From CAYJEQ01 sp964370185 (GTDB lineage Bacteria > Bacillota > Clostridia > Oscillospirales > Ruminococcaceae), in contig CAYJIJ010000037.1 in NCBI GenBank assembly GCA_964370185.1, positions 1 through 22,646 on the forward strand: 22,646 bases of DNA, written 5' to 3'. Shown in pieces: positions 1 to 7,006 of the stretch. Position 1 is the stretch's first letter; every line of letters begins with the position of its first letter. The translations under genes were made by a program, and so were the position numbers. The notes under the pieces were generated by a model. That model saw only the letters and a list, made by a program, of their open reading frames with translations, searched no databases and was not told where the DNA came from.

Positions 1-83
1 ATTCGTTTAACAGCTAATATTTTTATAATTTAAAAATCGATTAAAATGAATATTATACTTATAAACAATTTTTAATATTTAAA

Positions 84-317
84 TTAATTGTTGTTTTCAT
101 CACCATCTAAAATTCCAGGTGTCGTCGGATCAATTACAATTCCTAAAATTGCAAGGATAATAAAAAATGACTCAATTACTGCAATCAATTGACTTTGCAA
201 ATTTTCAAGATCAAATGAAATGCCAAATGCAGAAAATATTGACTGTAAAAATAGTAAAGTAGCCGGAATAAGTGCAATCCAAAATGTTTTATTTTTAAAT
301 CTATTCTTTAAATTCAT
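84..317 (-). CDS. Phage-type holin, phi LC3 family
   Basis: A 77-residue protein with two hydrophobic segments, about residues 11-32 and 44-65, and a short acidic tail. The end, DPTTPGILDGDE, matches the (D/N)PTT-x-G-x-x-D signature that closes phi LC3-type holins (family knowledge). Such holins form pores that let an endolysin reach the cell wall. It lies 2 bases downstream of the amidase gene, so the two are almost certainly co-transcribed and form a lysis pair. The ribosome site is weak (AAAGTGA about 8-9 bases before ATG) and lies within the last codons of the amidase gene, which suggests translational coupling. No tail or baseplate gene is seen nearby, although the window begins just beyond this gene. 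Confidence 0.85.
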   Translation of the reverse strand: MNLKNRFKNKTFWIALIPATLLFLQSIFSAFGISFDLENLQSQLIAVIESFFIILAILGIVIDPTTPGILDGDENNN

Positions 318-319
318 TT

Positions 320-1039
320 TTATACATCACTTTCATCTACAATTTTTTTAATTCGTCTTAACGATATTTCATAACTTTTACTTTTATCGACTTCAGCCTT
401 TAAAAGCCTTTCAAGCTCTTCATTTTGCTCTGTTAGCTCTATAATCTGCTCATCATCAGTCGGATGAGTAGCATCTACATCAGTATTTCTTTTTAAGCTA
501 AGATAAGATACTATACCTTTTGCAATTGCTTCACCAAATTGTTGACGCTTTGCTAAAGTGTCTATTATTTCAAAGTCTTTAGTGTCCATAAAAGCACCTT
601 CAATTAATACTGAAGGTGCATTCACTTGTCGCAAGAAGCCAAAATAATCTTTTCCATAAGCATTTAATTTCTTTTTTAATCCCCTTGTGTTTTGTCCAAA
701 TTCAATTACATGTTTTTCAATATCTTGTGCAAGACCCATTGAGTATGCTTCGTACTCATTAGTTTGATAATAAACCTCAAAGCCATCTCCGCCGCCTGCA
801 TTGTTATGCACTTCAATTGCAACTTGAGGTGCAAATAAATTTGCCTCATTAATTTTCTGTGTTAAAGATTTACTGATATCATTTTTTCTCGAAATCATTA
901 CTTCACACTGATAATTTTCTAAATATTTCTCAATAGCTAAGCTCATATCTAAGTTTACATCGGATTCTTTTATTCCTTTGGGAGATACAGCGCCACTGTC
1001 CGTTCCCCCATGTCCAACTCCAATATATATTTTTTTCAT
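320..1039 (-). CDS. N-acetylmuramoyl-L-alanine amidase (Amidase_3), endolysin-like
   Basis: A 239-residue zinc amidase that cleaves the bond between N-acetylmuramic acid and L-alanine of peptidoglycan. Visible Amidase_3 landmarks are GHGGTDSGA (zinc ligand H10), E25, H78 in EVHNNAGG, and the catalytic Glu E147 in VLIEGAFM. The catalytic domain fills residues 1 to about 185. The remaining 50 residues are charged and heptad-like (ELTEQNEELERLLKAEVDKS), probably a short coiled coil rather than a recognised wall-binding domain. There is no signal peptide, so export would depend on the holin that follows 2 bases downstream. The start is set by AAAGGAG seven bases before ATG. Length and pairing fit a phage endolysin; a domesticated lysis gene is the alternative. 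Confidence 0.9.
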   Translation of the reverse strand: MKKIYIGVGHGGTDSGAVSPKGIKESDVNLDMSLAIEKYLENYQCEVMISRKNDISKSLTQKINEANLFAPQVAIEVHNNAGGGDGFEVYYQTNEYEAYSMGLAQDIEKHVIEFGQNTRGLKKKLNAYGKDYFGFLRQVNAPSVLIEGAFMDTKDFEIIDTLAKRQQFGEAIAKGIVSYLSLKRNTDVDATHPTDDEQIIELTEQNEELERLLKAEVDKSKSYEISLRRIKKIVDESDV

Positions 1040-1328
1040 TTGCTTCTCCTTTAGTTTTTAAAATAATTTAAATCCGTTATATTATATGAATATATAAGAA
1101 GTTTTGATATAAATTTACTTTAACACCTTTCTATTTTGATTTTAAAAATGAATTTAAAAGGAGATTTTATTATAATTAGTTTTATTTTTATCATTTTTTT
1201 AAAATTCTTATACTAATTTATCAGTAATTATAAATGTGCCAGATGGCACATTTACTTTTTTTTACAAAAGAATTAATATCCTATTGTAGAATGTTAATTT
1301 TACAAATAATTATTTTGAAGGTGATAAT
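1040..1328. promoter_or_regulatory. Divergent intergenic region between lysis cassette and lipoprotein gene
   Basis: This 289-base gap separates the lysis cassette (minus) from the lipoprotein gene (plus). On the minus strand a good -10 (TATAAT, 1081-1086) precedes the amidase, but its -35 is poor. On the plus strand a strong terminator occupies 1231-1263, listed separately. Between it and the lipoprotein start there is only a poor promoter candidate: TTTACA with TAGAAT at a 20-base spacing. A GAAGGTGAT ribosome site precedes ATG 1329. No ORF with a convincing ribosome site is seen in the gap. Confidence 0.4.
1231..1263 (+). terminator. Rho-independent terminator with no gene upstream
   Basis: The 10-base arms TAAATGTGCC (1231-1240) and GGCACATTTA (1245-1254) pair perfectly around the loop AGAT and are followed by C and a run of eight or more T. 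This is a classical plus-strand terminator; on the minus strand there is no U-tract. No plus-strand gene lies before it in the window, so it must end a small RNA or act as an attenuator for the lipoprotein gene 65 bases further on. Confidence 0.8.
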
Positions 1329-2804
1329 ATGAAAAAAATATCTGTTTTACTTTTAACTTTAGCTTTAAGCCTTGCTTTTACTTCTTGTGGCAGCGAAGAA
1401 GTTTCTGAACCCTCTACAGAATCCTCAGAGGCAAGTAGTAGCGAAAACACTTCCGTTTCCCAAGTAATTGAGGGGGAAACTTTAAGTAATGTCATGTTTG
1501 ACATTATTCTAACTCCTGAATGGACAGAGGATACAGAAAGTCGTTATGAAGGAGACGACTACTCAGAAATTACACTTAATGTAATGGAAGATGACAAAGC
1601 TAAAATTTCTGCTGATGTAAGTATTTACACCAATGATGTAAAAGATTTTCGCAGCACACTGCAAAATATGGGCATTGACTTGTATGAATACGCAGTTAAT
1701 GGTGCAGGTGAACGCGAAATGCTTGCTGGATACCAGTGTGTAGTTGCTGAGAGAGAATTTTGGGGTGAGTCTTTATTAACTTATGTTGGGCGTGATGAGT
1801 CAAGCGGGACAACTTTAACGGTTGATGTTAGCGGTGAATACAATGATGCACTCGTAGCACAGCTTCTATCAACAATTGTACCTAAAATAGAAAATCAAGG
1901 ATTTATTGATTACCCTTATTTCTGGGAAGGTGAACGCATAACTCTTCCAGCAGCTTCCCAACAGGTCGGAAATTTTACAGTTTCTGCTGAAAATATAAGT
2001 TTTGAAGAAGCTATTGAGGTTGATGATATCTTCAGTGTGAGGATTGCGCAAACTACGAGTACAAACTCGTGGGTTGCTTATGATGATATGCTTTTTGAAT
2101 ATACACTTGCAGAAATGTTCACTTCCCCTATAAAATTTGATTTAGAAAATAGTTTTTCAGAAATTGATGTCGATGTAAATGGGAATTTGTTAATTTCAGA
2201 ATTTGGATATGACTTAGTAAAAATAAAACCTGATAAAACTACAGTTACCTACCCTGATATAACTGATTATATTGCCTTTCATCCAAGCGGAAGTTGGGGT
2301 CTTACATATTTCCTCGATAGTCCTGCTGACAGGATCAATATAGATGGTGATACTGCAACAGTTGAAGAAAACTATATTCCTGAAGGAGAGCTCTTTGATA
2401 TTAGTGATATAAGATTTACACAAAATCATATTGTTTTGATTGGCAATGAGATTAACGGAGAAAATAACAAGTTGATGATACTCGACCATGGGCTAAATGA
2501 AATGTTCATACTCGGAGGAGATGATTTCATTGATGATGATGATTATCTTGCGGCAATAACTGATGTAGTAGAGACAGCTAATGGATTTATTGCAGCTGAT
2601 GGTAATTTACGCAATTTCCTATTTTGGGATAAAGCAGGTAATTTTATTGGTAATATAGATGCTAACGAACTACTTGGCACAAGCTATCCATGGGTATCGG
2701 ATATGCAAGTTGAGGCAAATGGAAGTATACTAATTTCATTCTCAGAGGAGCGCGAAGATAGTTCAGGATATGAAGTGTTAGTTACTCGATTAACTGGGTT
2801 TTAG
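1329..2804 (+). CDS. Large secreted lipoprotein of unknown function
   Basis: A 491-residue protein with a lipoprotein signal: MKK, a hydrophobic stretch, and a lipobox ending AFTSC with the lipidated Cys at residue 20. The mature protein should be anchored to the outer face of the membrane. Residues 21-45 are a Ser/Glu-rich linker. Residues about 46-185 form a first beta-rich segment and residues about 250-491 a run of strand-like blocks (for example VDVNGNLLISEFG, NHIVLIGNE, VEANGSILISFSEE) spaced as in a beta-propeller. I do not recognise the family; the propeller is inference from strand periodicity. The start is supported by GAAGGTGAT placed just before ATG. It is monocistronic and converges on yitT, sharing a hairpin downstream. 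Confidence 0.8.
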   Translation: MKKISVLLLTLALSLAFTSCGSEEVSEPSTESSEASSSENTSVSQVIEGETLSNVMFDIILTPEWTEDTESRYEGDDYSEITLNVMEDDKAKISADVSIYTNDVKDFRSTLQNMGIDLYEYAVNGAGEREMLAGYQCVVAEREFWGESLLTYVGRDESSGTTLTVDVSGEYNDALVAQLLSTIVPKIENQGFIDYPYFWEGERITLPAASQQVGNFTVSAENISFEEAIEVDDIFSVRIAQTTSTNSWVAYDDMLFEYTLAEMFTSPIKFDLENSFSEIDVDVNGNLLISEFGYDLVKIKPDKTTVTYPDITDYIAFHPSGSWGLTYFLDSPADRINIDGDTATVEENYIPEGELFDISDIRFTQNHIVLIGNEINGENNKLMILDHGLNEMFILGGDDFIDDDDYLAAITDVVETANGFIAADGNLRNFLFWDKAGNFIGNIDANELLGTSYPWVSDMQVEANGSILISFSEEREDSSGYEVLVTRLTGF

Positions 2805-2850
2805 TATTTATTTAATATGCTTAAATAGCCAATATTCATAAATAAGCAAC

Positions 2851-2886
2851 AAGGCTGAAACGCAATTTTCATTGTGTTTCAGCCTT
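2851..2886. terminator. Bidirectional terminator-like hairpin between convergent genes
   Basis: Sixteen-base arms (AAGGCTGAAACGCAAT and ATTGTGTTTCAGCCTT) pair with a single G-U on a four-base loop. It sits between the lipoprotein gene (plus) and yitT (minus), which converge on it. The flanks are AT-rich but the U-tract is imperfect on both sides, so efficiency is uncertain. Confidence 0.7.
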
Positions 2887-3006
2887 ATTGTAATATTGAT
2901 TGCTTAGTTTTGGTAAAAGACGAAGTGGGTTAAGGATAATGCTTTTTAATTTTTTTCTATGGATTATAGTCTAATTATTTAAATGTTCAATACTGATATA
3001 TATAAG

Positions 3007-3876
3007 TTATTTATAAATTGGATTAAATCCAGACCCTAATATTTCACTTGCTTCTGTAGAAACAATAAAGGCATTTGGATCTATCCTGTGCACAATTTTT
3101 CTTAATTTAACAGATTGCGCTCTGCGAACAGCACAGAATGTGACAAGCCTGTCCGTGCCCTCAAAAGCACCTTTAGCCTTTAGTAAAGTAGCACCCCTAT
3201 CAAGTTCATTTATTATCGCTAAACCTATTTGTTCTGATTGATTAGAAATGATAAACATGAGTATTCCGCTATCCATACCATAGAGTATTGTGTCTATTAT
3301 TCTCGAAGATACATATATTGCGATAAGTCCAAACATTGCAGGTTCAATTTCACCGTATACAATTACAGATAGGGCTAAAACAATACCATCAAACATCATG
3401 AAAATCCGACCAAGTGACACATGTGGTGCTTTGATTTGTATTAACCTGCCGGCAATGTCACTCCCACCTGTGCATGACCCCCGTATTAGTATTATTCCTA
3501 TTGCTACCCCCATGAAAACCCCACCATACATCGAGGCGAGAAGCGGATTCTCAGTATATGGCTCTATCCAATCGAAAGCATAATCAAGTAATAATGATTG
3601 TATGACAACGGTTTTCATAGTTAAAAGGGTGAATTTTTTTCCTACAAATTTATATGAAGCAATGAGTAAAGGAACATTTAATAAAAGCGTCATCGTGCCA
3701 ATTGGTAGATTAGTGATGTGATTTACCAAAGTGGATATACCTGTAACTCCACCAGGTGCAATACTATTTGGAACTGTAAACATATTTATCCCAAAGCCAA
3801 AAATAAATGCTGAAATTACATCAAAAATTAAATCTATTATTATTATCTTAACATTGTTAAAATTCAATTTGTTCAA
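3007..3876 (-). CDS. YitT family membrane protein (DUF161 + DUF2179)
   Basis: A 289-residue integral membrane protein. The first 190 or so residues carry the YitT_membrane pattern, with several hydrophobic helices and the motif NSIAPGGVTGIS near residue 40 and RGSCTGGSDIAGRLI near residue 133. Residues about 205-289 are the cytosolic DUF2179 domain (ATLLKAKGAFEGTDRLV, and the DPNAFIVSTEASEILGSGF end). The family is common in Firmicutes, often in several copies, and no transport substrate is firmly established. The start is TTG: GGGAGTG lies 8 bases ahead of it, and no in-frame ATG fits the N-terminus. It follows mrnC after 93 bases and may be read from the obg transcript or its own promoter. 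Confidence 0.92.
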   Translation of the reverse strand: MNKLNFNNVKIIIIDLIFDVISAFIFGFGINMFTVPNSIAPGGVTGISTLVNHITNLPIGTMTLLLNVPLLIASYKFVGKKFTLLTMKTVVIQSLLLDYAFDWIEPYTENPLLASMYGGVFMGVAIGIILIRGSCTGGSDIAGRLIQIKAPHVSLGRIFMMFDGIVLALSVIVYGEIEPAMFGLIAIYVSSRIIDTILYGMDSGILMFIISNQSEQIGLAIINELDRGATLLKAKGAFEGTDRLVTFCAVRRAQSVKLRKIVHRIDPNAFIVSTEASEILGSGFNPIYK

Positions 3877-3935
3877 ATATAATTCACTCCCTAAACCACT
3901 TAAATTAATATAAACAAAACTAATAATTTCATATA

Positions 3936-3950
3936 TACTGATATTCAGTA
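3936..3950. repeat. Small inverted repeat in the mrnC-yitT gap
   Basis: TACTGA, three bases, TCAGTA: a perfect 6+3+6 inverted repeat 60 bases upstream of the yitT start. It could be an operator or a weak hairpin; its role is unknown and the length is close to what chance gives in AT-rich DNA. Confidence 0.3.
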
Positions 3951-3969
3951 ATTTAAATCTAAAAACTAA

Positions 3970-4404
3970 TTATTGATAACAATTAAAACTTTCATCAATA
4001 ATTTTAATTGCCATATTAAATAGATAATCGAGTCTATTACTATCACCAATTAAATATAAGTACCCAAAAAGGCATTCTACACCTGTCGCCCTTCTGTATT
4101 CTGTGGGATTTTGCCTTCTGGGGGCTTTTGTAGTATTTGCGTTTCGCCCTCTTTTCATCATATTAAGTTCTTCTTCATTTAAAATCTCTTTAAAATGGTT
4201 ATATACGATTGCCTGAGCAGAAGCATTTACATAACTTGTGGATAATTTGTTTAATTTATTTGCTGAAATATTTGCTTTACTTATTACATAGTTGCGCACC
4301 ATAATTTCATACACAGAATCCCCTAAAAAAGCCAGTGTTAATGGGCTTAACATTTTAGGATTTTCTGTTGAATGATAAAGTTTAAGCAAGTTGGTTACCC
4401 CCAT
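3970..4404 (-). CDS. mrnC: Mini-ribonuclease III
   Basis: A 144-residue RNase III-like nuclease lacking the double-stranded RNA-binding domain. In Bacillus this enzyme matures 23S rRNA (family knowledge). The signature LAFLGDSVYE is at residues 25-33 with the metal-binding Asp at 29, followed by the typical KRGRNANT and the YRRATGVECLFGYLYL block, where E-x-x-x-G-Y-L-Y is the second conserved site. Length matches the family. Its ATG overlaps the obg stop codon by one base (TAATG), so translation is probably coupled to obg; there is no strong independent ribosome site. The obg-mrnC pairing links it functionally to ribosome biogenesis here. Confidence 0.94.
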   Translation of the reverse strand: MGVTNLLKLYHSTENPKMLSPLTLAFLGDSVYEIMVRNYVISKANISANKLNKLSTSYVNASAQAIVYNHFKEILNEEELNMMKRGRNANTTKAPRRQNPTEYRRATGVECLFGYLYLIGDSNRLDYLFNMAIKIIDESFNCYQ

Positions 4405-5675
4405 TATTTAACATAATCAAATTCAAAATTTAGTATGCTAACAGTATCACCCTCTGTAATACCCATTTCCTCAAGTTTTGCAATAACACCAACATCAATT
4501 AATATCCTTTGCATAAATTGTAATGATTCATAATCATCCACATTTATCATACCGAACACAGGTATTAACCAATCAGCTTCAAGTATATAAATTCCGTCTT
4601 CAATTGTAATTTTAAAATCACTGCTCGCTTTAGCAAGTGTTACTTTTTCTTTTACATAATTAACTTCATATTCTTTTATCGGAGGGAGTGTATCTAAGGT
4701 TGCAGACACATAGTCTATAAGCTCTTTTGTTCCCATTGTAGTGGCTGCAGAAATTGCAAAAAATTTATATCCCTTTGCTTCGATATAGCTTTTAAACTGT
4801 TCAATCTGCTCCTCAGTTGCCATATCACATTTATTTGCTGCAACTATCTGGGGTCGTTTACTTAATTCTTCACTAAAGTTTTTAAGTTCTTTATTTATAA
4901 GCTCAAAATCTTCCTCTGGTGCTCTGCCTTCAATTCCTGAGACATCCACTATATGCACAATAAGTCTGCACCTGTCCACATGACGCAAAAATTCATGTCC
5001 GAGTCCTGCCCCATCACTTGCACCCTCGATAAGCCCAGGGATATCAGCCATTACAAAGTTTTTTTCACTACTTACTCTAACTACTCCAAGAACAGGAGTG
5101 AGGGTAGTAAAATGATAGTTGGCAACCTTTGGTTTTGCTGCACTTACTGTCGATATTAGTGTAGATTTACCTACATTTGGAAATCCTACAAGCCCTACAT
5201 CGGCAAGAAGTTTAAGCTCAAGCGTTATTTCAAAGTTTTCACCAGGAAGACCAGGTTTTGCAAATCTTGGTATTTGGCGAGTCGGTGTAGCAAAATGATT
5301 ATTTCCCCATCCACCTTTACCGCCTTTTGCAATTATTACAGGCTCTGCGTCCGACATATCAGCCATAACAGCACCATTTCCAGCATTCTTAATAAGTGTA
5401 CCTTTTGGCACCTTTATGATTAAATCGTCAGCAGATTTTCCTGTGCAGTTTTTCCTCCCACCATTTTCACCATTTTGAGCTATGTATTTTCTTTTATATT
5501 TAAAATCTACCAAGGTGGATAGGTTTGTATCTACTACAAATACAATATCCCCACCTTTTCCGCCGTCTCCGCCATCAGGGCCACCTGAAGCTACATATTT
5601 TTCACGATGGAATGAAACTGCACCATTTCCCCCATCTCCTGCTTTTATCTTAATTTTTGCTAAATCAACAAACAT
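4404..5675 (-). CDS. obg: GTPase Obg (CgtA), ribosome assembly and stress
   Basis: A 423-residue Obg GTPase, full length with all three domains. Residues 1-157 are the glycine-rich Obg fold (GDGGNGAVSFHREK, GGPDGGDGGKGGD). The G domain carries G1 GFPNVGKS (164-171), the G2 TT pair (190-191), G3 DIPGL (211-215), G4 NKCD (281-284) and G5 SAA (309-311). Residues about 350-423 are the OCT C-terminal domain present in many Gram-positive homologues. Obg acts in 50S subunit maturation and responds to GTP/ppGpp state (family knowledge). GGAGG precedes the ATG by 6 bases. In many Firmicutes obg follows rplU-rpmA; here the upstream gene is the unrelated repeat protein, and obg has its own promoter. Confidence 0.97.
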   Translation of the reverse strand: MFVDLAKIKIKAGDGGNGAVSFHREKYVASGGPDGGDGGKGGDIVFVVDTNLSTLVDFKYKRKYIAQNGENGGRKNCTGKSADDLIIKVPKGTLIKNAGNGAVMADMSDAEPVIIAKGGKGGWGNNHFATPTRQIPRFAKPGLPGENFEITLELKLLADVGLVGFPNVGKSTLISTVSAAKPKVANYHFTTLTPVLGVVRVSSEKNFVMADIPGLIEGASDGAGLGHEFLRHVDRCRLIVHIVDVSGIEGRAPEEDFELINKELKNFSEELSKRPQIVAANKCDMATEEQIEQFKSYIEAKGYKFFAISAATTMGTKELIDYVSATLDTLPPIKEYEVNYVKEKVTLAKASSDFKITIEDGIYILEADWLIPVFGMINVDDYESLQFMQRILIDVGVIAKLEEMGITEGDTVSILNFEFDYVK

Positions 5676-6003
5676 AACTATCCTCCGTTATTTTCACTCA
5701 CTATTAACTATTTACTTATAAAGTTATTATACCAAATAAATCATACTAAATCCAACAAATATTACATTTAATATAAACTAAATTATACTCATACTTTGCA
5801 ACTTAATAGTATAATACAAAAACATTAATATGTAAAGGAATAATTATTATTATGTTTTTATTCTAATCTTAATATTTACTTGTTAAAAACTAATGTGATA
5901 CTTATAGAGATTATTAAATAACAAATCGTAAATATCAAATTTGATACTTACGATTTGTTTAATGGAGTCGGAGTAATGATATTAGTTTAAATTATTGTAT
6001 ATA
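5676..6003. promoter_or_regulatory. Intergenic region with the obg promoter
   Basis: This 328-base gap lies between the repeat-protein gene and obg, both on the minus strand. It holds the bidirectional hairpin at 5922-5957 and, 51 bases before obg, an extended -10 box (TGG followed by TATAAT, minus strand; TATAAT at 5726-5731), with only a weak -35 (TTGGAT at 19 bases). The remaining sequence is very AT-rich; I see no ORF with a ribosome site. Confidence 0.5.
5922..5957. terminator. Long hairpin downstream of repeat-protein gene
   Basis: A near-perfect 36-base palindrome: outer arms CAAATCGTAA and TTACGATTTG enclose the perfect palindrome TATCAAATTTGATA, with one A/C mismatch between them. 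It is followed by TTATTT on the minus strand and TTT on the plus strand, so it can end transcription of the repeat-protein gene 47 bases upstream. Confidence 0.6.
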
Positions 6004-6690
6004 TTATGAGGGGATATTTCCAATAATGTCTTGAATATTTTTAAGGCCATCAAATGTCCTTCCATTTTCTTTCATTTCACCGATTTTGGCTTTGGCATCA
6101 TCTGGAGTTAGTCCAGTTGCAGTTAGAAATTCGTTAAACATTCCCTCAAAGTTTGCTTTTGCTTCGTCAAGTGTAATACCTTGCGCTTCAAGCTCAGCTT
6201 TAAAATCATTTAAACTTTCAAATGTTTTACCATCGGCTTTAAAGCCTGCAATTATTGTTTGAGCTTCTTCAAGTGAAATTCCTCCAGCAGTTGCAAATTC
6301 ATTTAACTTAGTTTGAAAATTTAACTTTGCATCTTCTAAAGTCAAACCCTTCGCTTCAAGCTCGGCTTTGATATTTTGAAGGCCTTCCACCGATTTACCG
6401 CTTTCTTTAAATTCTGCAAGCTTTGCTTGCGCTTCTTCTACCGTAATGCCTTTGTTTGTTGCAAACTCTTCAATTCTTTCGCTAAAGTTCACTTTTGCTT
6501 CCTCCAATGTAATACCTTTTTCTTCGAGATTTCCCTTTGCTGTTTTAAGACCTTCTAATGTCATTCCACTTGCTTTAAATTCTCCGAGTGTCATACCTGT
6601 TTTTTCCTCAGATGCAAATGCTGTAATGCTTGCTCCGGAAGTAATCATAATTCCTGCGAGTATAAATGATGCAATTCTTTTTGTGAACAT
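6004..6690 (-). CDS. Secreted protein with three 56-residue helical repeats
   Basis: A 228-residue protein I cannot assign to a family. A signal peptide (MFTKR, hydrophobic core, cleavage likely after AFA at residue 26) directs export. The mature protein is almost entirely repeats of 56 residues: 48-103, 104-159 and 160-215, with a half unit before (MTLGEFKASGMTLEG) and a 13-residue start of a fourth after. Each unit contains two G-(I/L)-(T/S)-x-E/D-E/D-A-(K/Q) motifs separated by amphipathic helix-like sequence. There are no cysteines, no membrane anchor, no LPxTG motif and no recognised catalytic residues. AAAGGAGAA precedes ATG. Monocistronic, with a promoter-like TATACT 61 bases upstream and a hairpin downstream. 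A surface or extracellular binding or scaffold role is a guess. Confidence 0.85.
   Translation of the reverse strand: MFTKRIASFILAGIMITSGASITAFASEEKTGMTLGEFKASGMTLEGLKTAKGNLEEKGITLEEAKVNFSERIEEFATNKGITVEEAQAKLAEFKESGKSVEGLQNIKAELEAKGLTLEDAKLNFQTKLNEFATAGGISLEEAQTIIAGFKADGKTFESLNDFKAELEAQGITLDEAKANFEGMFNEFLTATGLTPDDAKAKIGEMKENGRTFDGLKNIQDIIGNIPS
6046..6549 (-). repeat. Three tandem 168-base coding repeats
   Basis: The repeat units of the secreted protein occupy 6382-6549, 6214-6381 and 6046-6213 with no insertions or deletions between copies. Protein identity between copies is clear (FKAELEA, GITLEEAK, NEFAT recur), while the DNA copies have diverged, so the duplication is old and under selection at the protein level. 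Confidence 0.85.
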
Positions 6691-7006
6691 AATAGTTCTC
6701 CTTTCTATTCGGGCAGTTGATTTATTTTTTGTTTCTTACCCTGTAACTAAAGTATACATCAATCATTGATGGAAAAGCATCGGTTAAAAATAGGCAGAAT
6801 ATAGGCAGTATATAATATTTGCCTACAATTACTTTGTGTATCTTATAATCAATACCAAAGATGGAATAGATAAAAAACAAAACCTATAATTCTATATATG
6901 ATAAAAGACACGAAAGGCTTATTGCTTTTCGTGTCTTTAAAATATTATTTATCATTTGAAGTTATTATAGTCATCTGGTTAAGTAGAGTTCCCATGTATA
7001 AGAAAT
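6691..7006. promoter_or_regulatory. Intergenic region upstream of repeat-protein gene
   Basis: This 316-base gap lies between purD and the repeat-protein gene. It contains the purine operon terminator (6904-6938) and a probable minus-strand -10 (TATACT, 6751-6756, poor -35). Two possible operators flank that promoter: the perfect inverted repeat CATCAAT-C-ATTGATG at 6757-6771, directly against the -10, and two tandem 11-base copies of TAGGCAGNATA at 6791-6812, the second of which also pairs with TGCCTA at 6820-6825. No small ORF with a ribosome site is seen. Confidence 0.45.
6904..6938. terminator. Terminator of the purine operon
   Basis: Arms AAAGACACGAAA and TTTCGTGTCTTT form a 12-base stem, extended by two further pairs, on a seven-base loop. 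On the minus strand it runs into TTTTAT. It lies about 70 bases after the purD stop and is placed to end the pur transcript before the repeat-protein gene. Confidence 0.75.

Noticed and set aside
1310..1504. Minus-strand 64-codon frame over the signal sequence of the lipoprotein gene
   Set aside because: It mirrors the Ser/Glu-rich linker of the plus-strand gene and has no ribosome site.
6046..6549. Tandem repeats suggesting a CRISPR or other array
   Set aside because: The period is 168 bases, in frame, with protein-level similarity and no unique spacers. These are coding repeats of a protein, not CRISPR.
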